Below are positions 37,699-50,403 of a DNA stretch of 64,000 nucleotides, one piece after another. How positions within the stretch are numbered: position 1 is the stretch's first letter; each line of letters begins with the position of its first letter. A model generated the notes under the pieces. That model was not told where the DNA came from, made no database searches, and saw only the letters and a program-made list of their open reading frames with translations. The DNA lies in NCBI RefSeq assembly GCF_025399195.1, contig NW_026252094.1:248001-312000 (forward strand), given 5' to 3'. The position numbers and the translations under genes are program-made. Origin of the DNA: Umbelopsis ramanniana AG. Taxonomy: Eukaryota; Mucoromycota; Umbelopsidomycetes; Umbelopsidales; Umbelopsidaceae.

Positions 37699-38595
37699 CT
37701 ACCGATCAAATGCCGCTATCCTGTTCTGATCGTACTCTGCTTGTTCCTCAGCCTACAAAACACATTAGATTTGAAAACTCGAACACCCATACAAGGAAAA
37801 AGGAACTTACAAGCATTCTCTGTTGCTCAAGAAGCCAGGTAGGGAGATTATGTGGTAGTGTGACAAGATCCAAGTCGAATAATTCAATAAACTGTTCATT
37901 CACATGGCGAGATTTAGTACCAGCAAATGATCGGTACTGCATGGTTCGGGAGAGGTAAAAAGGATCAACATGCAGATTCATCTTTTATGGTTAAAGGTGA
38001 GAAAAAACAAGTACAGAAAACCTTATGTACGTACCTCATTGACAATAGAACTGAAATTCCAATTCTGCAGTTTCCGGAAACATCCAATCATAATACCTGT
38101 CTCGTGTATTCCAGATCTGTGTAGAAACCAGTAAGCTACCTTGGAAACCCGAATCGCCACATCTCCCATGACTCTTACGTGCACATGACTAGCAATGGTT
38201 GGGCTTCAGCATCTAGTATCAATTCCAGACCCTCTTTAATGAGCTCTTCAGATACAGGTCGCCATGTCGACGGTTGTGTTGGTTTCCATGTCGCTAAGCC
38301 GAGATGCACCTAATATGCCACATGCGGGATTTTAATGAAGTACTGTAGATGTTTCCGTGCTGCAGGATCATAACATTCTCACACATACCAGTTTCGTTCC
38401 GCACTCCTCCAGAAACGTTAGGGTGTGTCGGTTCGGCTGTTCGGGACTGAGAACCACAACGGTCTTGAGATTCAACTGCTTAATGAAAGTAAAATGAGAT
38501 TGTTGAAACATCTCTGATCGATAAAGTCCTTTCTCGACAATCCCAAAGTGCTCTGGCGGTGTAAGTAAGGGCACAGCCGTTTTGGAATTTGACAT
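37699..38595 (-). CDS. Siw14/Oca-family phosphatase-like protein, predicted catalytically dead
   Basis: Five exons (38595-38389, 38309-38179, 38116-38035, 37936-37811, 37752-37699) give 199 aa. The fold is clear from family motifs: PPEHFGIVEKGLYRSEMF, LKTVVVLSPEQ, RKLQNWNFSSIVNEYRSFAG and SRHVNEQFIELFDLDLV. In active Siw14 (an inositol-pyrophosphate phosphatase) the P-loop is H-C-x-x-G-x-H-R-T-G. Here it reads MCTSGIHETG: Cys112 is kept, but the catalytic Arg (C+6) is Glu118 and the leading His is Met. The splice that builds this loop (AC|A) has normal GT-AG ends. Yeast has inactive paralogues in this family (Oca proteins), and this protein may be such a scaffold. Confidence 0.85.
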
Positions 38596-40048
38596 GGTAG
38601 CAATGAAAATGGCCCAGCACTGGATGAATAGCCAAAGGGTTGGGTCGCAAAACCCAGTCCAACTAGAAAACTGAGTCTGAATTTGCCAGCATCAAGGCTC
38701 TATTTCCTCATTGTCACAGCTCTGCGGCCACAGATAGCGGACGACCGAGTTCGGGGGGGGGGGCAGTAGATGACTACCAGATGTGTATTATATTACTACT
38801 TGGTCATCTCTAAAATAAACTCTTCGAACTATTTTTTGGATCAGAAATTCTCAGAAATGAAGGTGGCCAAGGTCCAGAACACTGAGACGATGCATGACAT
38901 TTTAAGCATGGAAACGACTGCATGGTTCAGTAGTCCATCCTGACATCACGAATTAGTTGTACAACCGCAATTTCAGTTCTCAAATATATTGCAATTGCAA
39001 TATATGAAATCTCACCAGATACAGGCAAGCCAAGCTTGGTATGTGCAAGATCAAGAGCATCAATGAAGCAGTAATGGAACAGGTAAAGCATACGGCTCAG
39101 AGCGAGCATAATAATATCGTAGGGGAGGGTCACATCATCACACCAGCGGGAAACCCCGAGCTCGCACATGGCGATCAGCGCTGCTGCTTTCTATTTCAAG
39201 TTATCCCTAGCAAATTTGGATAGGTTTGGATTACCTGTGAGCTGGAATAATGCGGTTGGACAACAAAGGAGTTCCTGTTATCTCAAAGGAGGGTAACAGG
39301 AGCTTTTTTCTTCTCTGCTACAGCCATTCTTTCTTCTACGCCCTCGCCTAAAATAAACATCATCATCATGTATAAAAAAGACCAACGCGCCACCACCATC
39401 ATGAAGCGCTTAAATCATAGCCATAAATTGCTACCGATCTGTTCACCATAGATCTATTGTTCAATGAATGAGGAGGATGTTTATTCATGCCCTGTATACG
39501 AATGAAGAAGCATGTCATAATCTAATACATTACAAAGCTAATATAACAGCTTTGATTCTAAATACAGACAGAGCGTGTTTCATAAAAATACTTTCCCTGT
39601 GCGTGTGCTTCCCCCTTCTGTTTACTTCTTACGCGTATTGTACAGTATCTTGCACTCGTAATTCTTTTTGGGCCCCCCTTGAAAGCTGGCTTTTTTAGTT
39701 TACAGAGAAACCTTTTTTATTGGGTGGTTATCGTTTTGTTATTTTATCAACCTTAAGTCTTCTTGTGTTTTTTTTTTTTCCTTCCTTCCTTTACCTATTT
39801 CATTTTCTGTATCGGTGTATCGGGCTCGAGCGGTATCAGTGTTTATAAAGAAGAAGGAGGAAATTTTTCGTAGTCGATGCTATAAGACCAACAATCATTG
39901 AACAAAGACAGAAAGAAGATCAACACACAGCATTTCCATCACTGTATATTTCTTTTACATTTCGAGTCTTTCCAATCATCATCGGTCAAATAATAGAACA
40001 ACTTCTTAATTTGTGTCTCTATACATCGTTTGAATCGCCAGTCAAAAT
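38596..40048. other. Long divergent intergenic region and leader of the RGS gene
   Basis: About 1.45 kb. It contains an 11-bp G run at about 38,753-38,763, an 8-10 bp hairpin at 39,273-39,301 followed by T6, and T-rich tracts at about 39,710-39,790. The pyrimidine- and A-rich stretch from about 39,890 to 40,048 looks like a 5' untranslated leader. Short frames (for example 39468-39698) show no domain. Confidence 0.5.
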
Positions 40049-42478
40049 ATGTCATCTAGAAACTACCGCAATGATGGACAGCACCAAGCTCAAAGAAGTA
40101 CAATGAAAATCACTCGAGATGGTCGACCATTCACCAAGGTAAGATGCTAAAAAGGAGTCTCCCCGAGAGTGCCAAGTGTGCCTGTGATATGCAGTGCCCA
40201 CAAGACAATGCCGTAGTTTTCAATTATGATACTTTACCAACTATGCTCGAAAACCGGTTATGTGCTACATAAATGTTATGTAACTCACAACAAACATTAT
40301 TTTACCAACATCTTCAATTCATCATTGCAAAAGTGCTGACGATGCATTTACCTTCGTACTCATTCAGGACCTTCACGATCTCTACTCAGCGCTTATGATA
40401 CAAATGCCAATGGATACTCATAGGGTACTGTTTCGATCATATCCTTGTACTTTCACGACGGATGAAGCTATATCCAATCTCGGCAACCTAAAATTTTCAC
40501 ATTCTCTTCGTTCACCGAAAGGCTCCAAAGAATCTTCCATCACAACGACCACAACTACTTTTAGTATGACACGAGAGATGGCCAAGACACTTCTCACACA
40601 ATTCCTGGAAGCTCGACTCTTCATGAACGCGTCTGATCCTAGCAATCGAACGCTCAAGGACAGGGGGGTGTGGCAAGTCACACCAAAGGGGCTCTGCATG
40701 CTGGAAGGTTTTGTCGATAGGAGTGTAGTCGATGGATCACACTTGAACTTACTTTATGCGCATGTACGGCCAATCAAAGTCATACAATTGGAAAGAGCTC
40801 CCTTAGATGATGCTTTGATGTTGTCAAGAGCATCACTGACAAGAATTATCAAGACAATGATGGGGGTTGTCCCTATTACCCCGTCGTCATCTGCTGGAAA
40901 CATATCTCTCCATAGTTTTGGTGGAAACTGGAAACAAACAGGTATACCCCATTTCACGATCTTTCTTTCTCAATATGGGTGAAAAAATAGGATGATTTCT
41001 TTAGCTAATTTGCCCTTTTTTTTCTGTTTGTTTCCCATAATTTTTTTTTTTCGCAATCAGAGGTTGATTACAGGGGGAATTATGATCACAGCTTTGCAGG
41101 ATTGATATTTATGGAGTGGATGACTGACTATACGACGGTCATAGACACAGCGGAGGCTGAAGCCATAGGCAATGAATTGTTACTCTTTGGGTGGATGGAA
41201 CAAATCGTCGATGAAGTCGATCGCAAATTAGAAGACACTAGCGTATTCAAATCCACAAAATATGCTTTATATCGATTAACTCAAACTGGTAAAAATATAG
41301 TTGGATGGTCAACGGAATCAACTCACCAGGTCACTGATGCCAAGTCGACTCTGGTAACGAGTGCTGCTCTAAATGCAAGGCAAGAAGCAGCCAGGCTACG
41401 AACGTCATCGTCAGATATTTCTTCAGAGACAACTGAAGACGGAGAAGCAACTTTACAAGAAATGCTCGCTAATGACAAGCTCGCTATGATGACGGAAAAT
41501 CAACGGCCGCAAGCAGGGCTCATGGAATCGACAAGGGGGCCGTCACGAGCAGGATCCACAGGGTCTTCTCAAAGCGGACATTTCGATATGGCAGCAATAG
41601 GTTTCTCAGGTGACCTTCAGCAAGTTCCTAAACGAACAAACACGAATACATCTCCTACGGGTATACGACCAAAACATGCAAGCATCTCCGACAGAGGAAG
41701 AACAATCGACCTATCGAGCAAGCATAGAATGTCTTCTAGTGACACTCGATCCATTGCTTCAAGCAATAGCCTGTCTTCTTTGAACGATATGGAGTATCAA
41801 ATAATCGACGGGAAAGACTCCAACCATGCAAAACTTAGACAAATATTGGAAGACCCTCATATTAGGCACCTCTTTCGTGAGCATCTCAAGGCTAATTTCT
41901 GTGAGGAGAACATATGCTTTTGGATGGATTATCATTCCATGCGACGTAATATAAAGGGTTCAATTACCAACCGATCTCTGGAAACACAAAAGGAACTCAT
42001 CATAGAAGGCTACCAGATCTACTCTACGTATGTAGCGCCAGGATCATCAAGAGAACTGAACATTGATCACATACTGAGACAGGAAATGGATCAATTTATA
42101 TCGTCTATATCGACTATTGTCACATCCCCCTTCGTTGACGCCCCGTTTCAGAGTGCAGAAAACAATACCGTCGTTCTGACTACCAGCAATCCTGCCAATT
42201 CACTGCGTACCCTTATCAGACTGTTGGACAAAGTGGATGATCATGTGTACAGACTCATGGCTCAAGATTCCGTTCCAAAGTTCATTCGCTCTGACAAGTA
42301 CAAAACGGCTGTCGGTGAGCTGGAATCATCCAAACGTGACTCAGGCAACGGAATTGAATCCAAGCCTGGAACGCCAGCTTCAATTATGTCAGATGCCATA
42401 GCCGCAGACAGGCAACACAAAGCAGAATATACCGCCATGCGATCCGCCATGACTCCTGTGGTTATACGAACCGAGTAA
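40049..42478 (+). CDS. Regulator of G-protein signalling, DEP-DEP-RGS (Sst2/FlbA type)
   Basis: Predicted GTPase-activating protein for a heterotrimeric G-alpha subunit, tethered to receptors by DEP domains as in yeast Sst2 and Aspergillus FlbA. Three exons (40049-40138, 40368-40941, 41061-42478) give 693 aa. The first DEP-like region (about 31-160) has DLHDLYSALMIQMPMDTHRV. The second (about 225-310) has HSFAGLIFMEWMTDYTTVID and GNELLLFGWMEQIVDEVD. A Ser/Thr-rich linker of roughly 150 residues follows. The RGS box (about 460-610) has LRQILEDPHIRHLFREHLKA, then FCEENICFWMDY and later LIIEGYQIYSTYVAPGSS. The upstream region is long, which fits a regulated gene. Confidence 0.92.
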
Positions 42479-42770
42479 AGAAACCATCAAAAAGAAAAAA
42501 AAAAAAACCTAGTTGTCACAATACCTGTCTCTATACCTGTTCTACATGTGCGGTCTTCAGACCGCGGCATTTGCAGTTTTCATAAGCAATTTCCTATGCA
42601 GACACCCCATGTAGCTAATCCAGCTCAGCACTAATTGTCGCGAGTAAGAACTACTCGAAATAAAAAGCATAATTAGTCACCCTATGCAAGCTATGGCAAG
42701 TGGAAAAGTAGTTGTCTTTATGTACAATGAAAGAGTGCAATGTTGAATTTAGCTACATATATTGGCCATA

Positions 42771-45700
42771 TTATTTATAAGGTGCGGTGATTACAGAATC
42801 CAAATGCTGCATCATCTTCTTTGTGCTCTCCGTATCGTTTGCAATCGAGTATAGGAAGCTTCTTTGACCATAGTTGAATCGCGATCGACAAGGTCCTTCC
42901 AAATGGGGAACATATGGCCTGAAGGCACATAATAACAGCGAACTGGGTAATTGTATGTAATCTGCCGGCGACAAAATTCAATATTAGTAAGGCTCCTTTT
43001 CTTGTACCCTGCTCTCTTGCTTGACTTACGTTGCGGAATGCCGTTAATAGTAAAACCGGCCGTGGCGGTCTCACAATCGAACAGAAACCCGACCACGTCT
43101 CCATCGCTTAGGTCGCATAATACGGATGACGAGAAATGGTATTCCGCAGATTGAAAAACAAACCTTCCGTGTTTTTCAAGTATATCGTATTCGAAGGCTA
43201 CCATCCGCATTGAAAGGTCTGTCATTCCTATGCGAGCAATCCTATCATGTAATAATGAAACGTTTTAAGTCGATTGTGAATTGTTACAGGTAAGCCCTAA
43301 GCATGTCAGTTTTATAGAAGTAGCTTCACATACCACCGCTTGTCGTCGCTTATTTCAAATTCGGATACGCGTCGAAAATGCAGTTCTACTTCAAAATAAA
43401 GTGAAGGTAACAAACAGCTCCAGTCGTAAGAACATATTTCCAGATCATGCTCGTCGTTCGTATTAAATCGCGGTTCTTGACTAGTGGTTATCACCGGTGT
43501 GGCATCCCAAGGGGGGACTTTGTCAACCGGCACCAGGTTGGGTTCGACGTTTCCATCAAAGTCAGCTTGTAGCGTGTCTTGTTCTCCTGTAGTGTTTTCC
43601 ACACTGGCTTCAGGATCCTCGATTGATATAGCCTCATCTTCTACAGCCTCAACAGACGATATACCACTCAAGCCACTGCTTGCAGATCCCCTGCGAGATA
43701 TTCTACCTTCTGGGTTAGGGATAGGCGGTAATTTGATGTGTGGTGGAGGTAAGACCAGAGAGACAGCAGATGACGACAGAGATGCTATCCCTTTGTAACC
43801 AGGCGGCGCATAGCGTAGTGGATCGTACTCTCCTCCAAAGTACACTTTACAACCTTGACTGGTGGATACTGAGATAGCCTAGCGTAGACATCCATGGTTA
43901 AAAAAATACCCACTATAAAATTCCATCTCAATTGTATTGACGACTTACCGGATACCATGTTTTATCGCATGCCACACGTTCGAAAGCAACTCCCATATCC
44001 ACGCCATTTCGATAATAGGACATTTTTCCAGCTTCAAGGTCTACGAGACAAGTGATGACATCTCCAGCGTTCCATTCTTGTCCATAAGTACTTCTCTCGT
44101 CGCTCCAACGGCCGTGCCACTTTTGAGCACGGCACCCATCAAATGCATATGAATAATCGTCGTCACCAACTCCCATACCACCTTCTGGGTCAAATCGGGC
44201 CTCCTTGCTAGCCCACCCGACTTGAATAAGCCCATCCGTACAAGGTTCAAGTTCATAGGCAAAACACTTCTCGACGCATGCATCAGTAACAATGGGCGTA
44301 CCATGTGTGGCTCGAAGTGTTTCAAACGTCCATGAGTCATTGCGGACCTCCAACCAGTTTTCAATATCCACTACGCAAAGCTTTGAATGTTCTTCGCGTT
44401 CCAAATGGACGTATGTTTTGCTTTCATGATTATCAATCGCAAAGCTGTCCTCATTCGGATTCCAGGTTTGCTGACGATAGTATGATGAAAGCTCGCGACA
44501 ATAGACTAGCATGGAACGCGAATAAAAGTCGGTGGTGTATGTTTGCGATAAAGTCGATAGAATGTTTCTCCATATCACTGGCGTTAACAATTGTACGTTG
44601 GAAAGCAGCAATTTGCTAGTTGGATCTACTTATTTAAAAGGAACATTTGACTAAGTATACATTCTGTCTTTTTTTGATATCTCTAACGTGAGTACATACC
44701 TGATAGCACCATAATACCCAGGCACAGCATGACGCTTTCTGACATGGACCTGCATTCATGATACAAGTTGATCATAATGCTAATGAACCCAACTTCCTGT
44801 TCGAGGTAATTTCTGACTGGGGCTGAACGATAACAAGGGCATCAGTACCGGCAAATTCACAGTTATTTAACAACATGCTTCCAATTACTTACTATATCTG
44901 ACCAAGGATCGGATGCTAAGCAATGCTCTTGTTGCAAATGGTATAGTGGACTTTCTAAGTTTCGGGATACCGGCTGAGGTCGTGAAGTTCCCAGAAGGTG
45001 ACTGAGCCTCTGTATCTTTACCACAATTTTTGGTGGGGGTGAAAGCAGACGTTAGTCGCCGTAATTGATCTGAATCGTCATCCTTTCCAATTTCTACTGG
45101 ATGGTCGCCAAGATCTTCAGCCTTATCAGTGTCACTAATGATTGGTGGAGGTATCGCAGCTACAGATGTATTGGTGGGATTACTATCTTGACATACGAAC
45201 GTCAGCCTGTTGACAATGTCTAATAAATTGGCTATCTTTTCCCTCGCAGTATCATAATCCATCTGCGCTGAAGTGATGCACATGTTGTATCGGACAGCCC
45301 AGATATTGATAGCCGGCAGCACAGTGAGATGGACAAGTGAATCCACAAAACTTTGCACAGTATCTGGTAGCAACGTAGTATGAACGGCGGTATTTTTGAA
45401 TCCATCCGAGTCTCTTCGAGACCCCTTTGGTGTGCCTGTATCAAAGTCCCGGAAAGCGTCACCAGTCACTTGAGAAGACTTTTTACGGTTCTGGCGTTTT
45501 CCTGATGCGCTTTCATCGTCTTCCCCACTTTCACTGTATTGTTCAGCAATGATATCCATCATTCGCTCCACAGCCTGCATACCGGCAATCATTCCCTCAA
45601 AGATGCTTCCACTCAGCACTTGAGAAAACATGGTTTCATTCTCTGTAAGAACCCTCAATGAGTTCAAAGTGCCAAGCATCTTTTCTTTGTAAGCGGAGGT

Positions 45701-48615
45701 AATTTCTGCTTGTGGGAGATTGCTGGATTTTGTTGTGGAAGATGTTGTCTGACTAGAAGAGCTGCCTTCGCCACTATTATTTGTTATATATCGATCGTAT
45801 GCAGCTCGAAACACTTCACGAGGAGAGCTGTTTGGTATAATAGCGGGTACTTGACTTATAGCGGCAGAGATAGCACTAAGATTCTCGCTTTGTGTATCCC
45901 GTGGGCGTACAACAGCCTGAAGACGTTGTTCCAGTCTTGCTGCGTTGCTGATATATCCACCAGGGGTTATAGAAATGTAATCTGGTAGCTCTTCCTTGAC
46001 ATTATCGACCTCGGCATCTTCCAGAGTAGGTGCAGTGTATTTCACAACATTCACTTTTCGTTCCAATGTCAATCCAGCAATAAAGACTGGAGTCGCTTGG
46101 TAGCAAAGCTCAACAAATCGAGCCATAAGAGGCTCAATCACTTGTAATATAATACGAGTGATTAAGGAATTATCTAATGAAATTTGATTGTGTCAACGTC
46201 ATAAAAAACGGTTCTCGTAACTTCCTCCAAGTTTACCTCGAATTCCAAGCATTAACAGAGCTTTAGCGCAAGTCAGTTGCACGCGCTCGCGATTAGTTTC
46301 CAGTATGACAGTGATAAACGAATTTAAACATTTGCTGCAAATGAGAGCGGTATAGTCGTCTTGGTTGAGACCATGTCAGAATCTAAGTGAAACGATTTTC
46401 CATTGCAATAGGCCAGGAGTCATACTCACCACTCATAGCCATCATATTAAACAAAGCGCCAGCAGCATTATATTGAATTTCTGGCTCTTCCCACATCAAC
46501 AAGTTATTAAGTGTTGCCACAATCGCTTCCGAGTGAGGGGCTAAATTATTATTGTTGCTGTCTATTGATTTTGTCAGCGATGGAAATAAGAAAATTGCAT
46601 CACTAAGGAATTTCATGTACTTACTCAAACAGCATATCAATGATAATATATCAGCCACATACGCACTTGCTTGCGACTTGTTGGATGAACCAAGTTCAAG
46701 CATGATTGGAAATTCAGTTGCGCTTAAGATATCTGGTTGTGCTTCGACTGATCCGGCGGATGTAAATTGGAGAAGTAACATGAGTCGTGCAGCCTTTACG
46801 GAAGTCTAACAGCAATTGTATTTACCTTGACCAGCGCAATCATGTATACAAAGTATGGCCCAATATCGTACATCGTCATCATCGGAAGTCAAGCAGTGCA
46901 TGATCTTAGTAATTAACCCGGTTCGAACCATCTCTAGACGAAATTGCTCTTCTCTAAAGTGTTAGCTACAATGCTTTCTTAGTATGTTTGAGCCATCATA
47001 CATACCTTGTCCATGTGCCATGAATTTGATGGTTCTCAGGACCACTCTAGATATATACATTTCATCCGCAGTAAGAAGCGAAAGAAGGATCGTTTGAACA
47101 CCTTTGATCTGTCGGAATTCGGCAGCTGCAACATCTACAGGACACACCATAGATTAAGCTAAGGATTTTACCACAGCTCGTAAAATTGCCTTTAGTAGCC
47201 CATTCTTACCTTTCAACACAAACTCGTGCATTAAACCGGCTGCCCAGTAGATGAGCTCAACATCGTCTGCAATAAAAAGTAGCCATCAGTACGCATTCCC
47301 TATAGACGTATCCAAAATAAAGGTGTTCAACTTACCACTTCGTAAACAGACAGAAATTAGGCTGACTATGTTATAGTCCAGTAGTTCCGTCAAAATTGCT
47401 CTAGCCTCTGAATACAAACGTGGTTAAGAAAATTTTGGACTAAGGGTTTCCGCCAGACACAAGCTGATATGGCACATACCAACTTGGTCTACACTGGCGA
47501 TGACACGAACTAAACTTTGCATGCAGAACTTTGGCATATTCGTGTTACCAAATGTCATACGCGCCATCTTTGCCAGTATAGCCACAAATCCATTGGTGAT
47601 CAATGGACGGTGAAAAGGTTCTAAGAATCGAAATCCAAATGAGCCTAAATTCCAAGACTCTGTTGCACACATTGTATTTTCATACCTGAAAGTGATACTT
47701 GATGTAGCACCATCAAGCTCCAATATTTCAGCTCGTTATTGCGTATCGTGTCGGAAGTGAGGATTCGCTTCAATGGGTCCAATACTCCGATTTCCAAAAT
47801 GTGAATTTTCCTGTCGTCATGAGATTGAATTAAGTCACAAAGAGCGACAGCTGAAGACCTATGTGTCGACTCTGGTATATCTTCCTCGTCCCTCTTCAAA
47901 ACATCAACCAAAACATCCAGTGCTCCAGCGTCCACCAATTTCTTTTTGTTGGCCTCTACGGTGATGACAGTATAGAGTTGAGTGAATTCAACTTTTACAA
48001 GAAATCCTCGCCATATGTAGGTACCTACCTGTTCTTGAAAGCAGCTGCAGTGCTGATATTCCCATTATGACGGATTCAGCTGTCTCTGTGGTCCTGCACG
48101 CCTGTATGACGGATGCTAGGAAATCCTCTGATAGGGGCTTGTGAGCAAATGATTCTAGTCGCACTTCGCATCACCAAATTGCTTACCTTGCATCGAGCGT
48201 TCGAGTACAATCTTTGCTGCACTGAAGTTTCATAAGATAGAAGCATAAATATTAATACCGGGCTATAATACGAGAACAATGGGTAAAGCCGCTGTGTACC
48301 TGTTTTGGAGGTTGATATTGTCAGACTTTGTCAAAAGCGACAGCGATCGTAAGTCTATGGCTAAAAGAATTGTATTAAGAGCAAGAAAAGCAAGCTTGTA
48401 AGTCACAGGAAGTGGCACGCACCATCCTCTAGTCGCCGCTTCTTGTTCGAGTCCCATTTGTCCCGTCGACGTCTACCTCGCTCGGGTATATTGGATTGGA
48501 GAGTTTTGATGTGGGTATAGATGGAATAGACCATGAGAATGGAGGTAAATCCAACAGCATAAAGCGTCAACGCTTTTGCCATCTCTCCATTCTGCGTTGA
48601 ATTCGAGTTAGGCAT
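42771..48615 (-). CDS. Membrane-anchored armadillo-repeat protein with two SPRY domains
   Basis: A large gene with many exons (roughly 20; about 1,500 aa by my estimate). It starts at 48615 with an N-terminal hydrophobic helix (MAKALTLYAVGFTSILMVYS) and a basic stretch (ERGRRRRDKWDSNKKRRLED). Armadillo/HEAT-like repeats follow (about 48,360-46,000), for example KLVDAGALDVLVDVLKRDEE, IGVLDPLKRILTSDTIRN and VATLNNLLMWEEPEIQYNAA. A helical linker lies in exon 46141-44885. SPRY 1 (about 44,611-43,313) has GMGVGDDDYSYAFDGCRAQK and MSYYRNGVDMGVAFERV; SPRY 2 (43,225-42,771) has SDGDVVGFLFDCETATAGFT and ends SRFNYGQRSFLY. I checked that splice phases join the ARM and SPRY parts in frame at 44,885-44,635. 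I do not know a named orthologue. Confidence 0.82.
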
Positions 48616-48859
48616 TAGCGAGTAAGGTCGTATTCAAAGATCTCAGTCTGTCCAACATCAGCTGAAATTTGGCTGTTCGCAAGACTAACAGTCACAGCCA
48701 TCATTGAAAAATAGCCAGCGATCAAAATTGTATAGAACAAATGCTTTGTTTATTAAATGTGAGTTGGAAACAAGGCTTTATACAGAATCAAGCCCGTCTG
48801 AGGAGATGAGAATATTGTAACAGATGCGGGAAGGGGAGGTACGAAAATTCGAAGACTAC

Positions 48860-50403
48860 TTATTTGGTGGAAAGAGCAGCAACACCAGGGAGTTCCTTGC
48901 CTTCCAACAATTCCAAAGAGGCACCACCACCAGTGGAGATATGGCTGATCTTACCCTCAGCACCCCATTGCAAAGCAGCAGTGGCAGTGTCACCACCACC
49001 AATGATGGTAGTAGCACCGTTCTTGGTAGCTTCAATGACAGCCTCGAGGGAAGCCTTGGTACCAGTGGAGAACTTGTCAAATTCGAAGACACCAGTGGGG
49101 CCGTTCCAGAGAATGGTCTTGGAGGCAAGAATCTCTTCACGGAAGATCTTGTTGGACTCCTTACCACAGTCAAGACCTTGCCAGTCGTCAGGGATACCTT
49201 GAGCATCGGTGGCGTAACCAGTGTTAGCGTTGGGGCTGAAGTCATCGGCGGTGACATAGTCAACAGGGAAGACCAACTTGACATTCTTGGCCTTGGCCTT
49301 CTCAACGAGACCTTGAACCAACTCAGAGCCAGCCTTATCGTACAAAGACTTTCCAATCTGGAAGAAGAGCATTAGTCGGAGTTTGCATGCAGTAGAAAAA
49401 TGGGGGAGAGACGCCCAACAAAGCAGCTAGTCCAAAAGGTAAAAAAGTAAAACATACCTTGACGTTATCCAAAGTCTTCTTGAAAGTGAAGGACATACCA
49501 CCGCAAATGATCAAAGCATTGACCTTGTCAAGCATATTCTCAATCAACTTGATCTTATCTGATACTTTGGCGCTGATCAAAGAAATGATAGTACGATCAG
49601 TGACTGTTGAATTTTTATCGATGGAGGGACCAAACCAACAAAAAAAAACGTGTGGCAAATGGGAACTTACCCTCCGAGGATAGCAAGGAAAGGTCTTTCA
49701 GGATGCTCAAGGACCTTGGCAAAGTACTCAAGTTCCTTCTGCATGAGGAAACCGGCAGCGCGTTGAGGAAGCTCGACACCAACCATGGAAGAGTGAGCGC
49801 GGTGAGCAGTACCGAAAGCATCGTTGACATAGACATCAGCAAGGCTGGTCAAGCTAGCACGGAACTTCTTGACGGACTCAGGGTCAGCCTTGGTCTTGTT
49901 ACCGTCCTTATCCTTAGCAGAGCCTTCCTCTTCAATGTGGAAACGAAGGTTCTCCAAAAGGATGACCTTGCCACCAGTGGCACCCTGGCAGGCAGACTCA
50001 ACTTCGGGACCAACGCAGTCGCTAAGGAAAGTGACGGGTTGACCAAGAAGCTTCTCAACTTCAGTAGCAACGGGAGCAAGAGAGTACTTTTCCTGGCGCT
50101 TGCCATCGGGACGGCCAAGATGGGACATCAAGATAACAGCGGAAGCACCGTTCTCCAAAGCATACTTAACAGTGGGCAAAGCTTGAACAATGCGGTTGTT
50201 GTTAGTGATCTTTCCGTCTTTCAAGGGAACGTTGAAGTCAACTCTGAGCAATTAAAAGATGAGGCCGTCTTACGTGTTAGCCTAAGAAGATCAACAGCCG
50301 CGGAGTACCACATACCAATAAACTTGATTGACTCTTACCTGATGAGAACACGCTTGTTCTTGAGTTGGAGGTCACGGATAGAGAGCTTGTTAGACAAAGA
50401 CAT
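48860..50403 (-). CDS. PGK1: Phosphoglycerate kinase
   Basis: Glycolytic enzyme that makes ATP from 1,3-bisphosphoglycerate in the cytosol. Four exons (50403-50339, 50243-49671, 49572-49458, 49357-48860) give 416 aa, the usual length. Motifs: [20 protein letters not shown] at the start, [18 protein letters not shown] (substrate Asp/Asn), [55 protein letters not shown] and the nucleotide loop [10 protein letters not shown]. Codon use is strongly biased (AAG, GGT/GGC, GCC, ACC dominate), unlike most neighbours, as expected for a very highly expressed gene. The bias leaves long stop-free antisense frames that are not genes. Confidence 0.98.
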
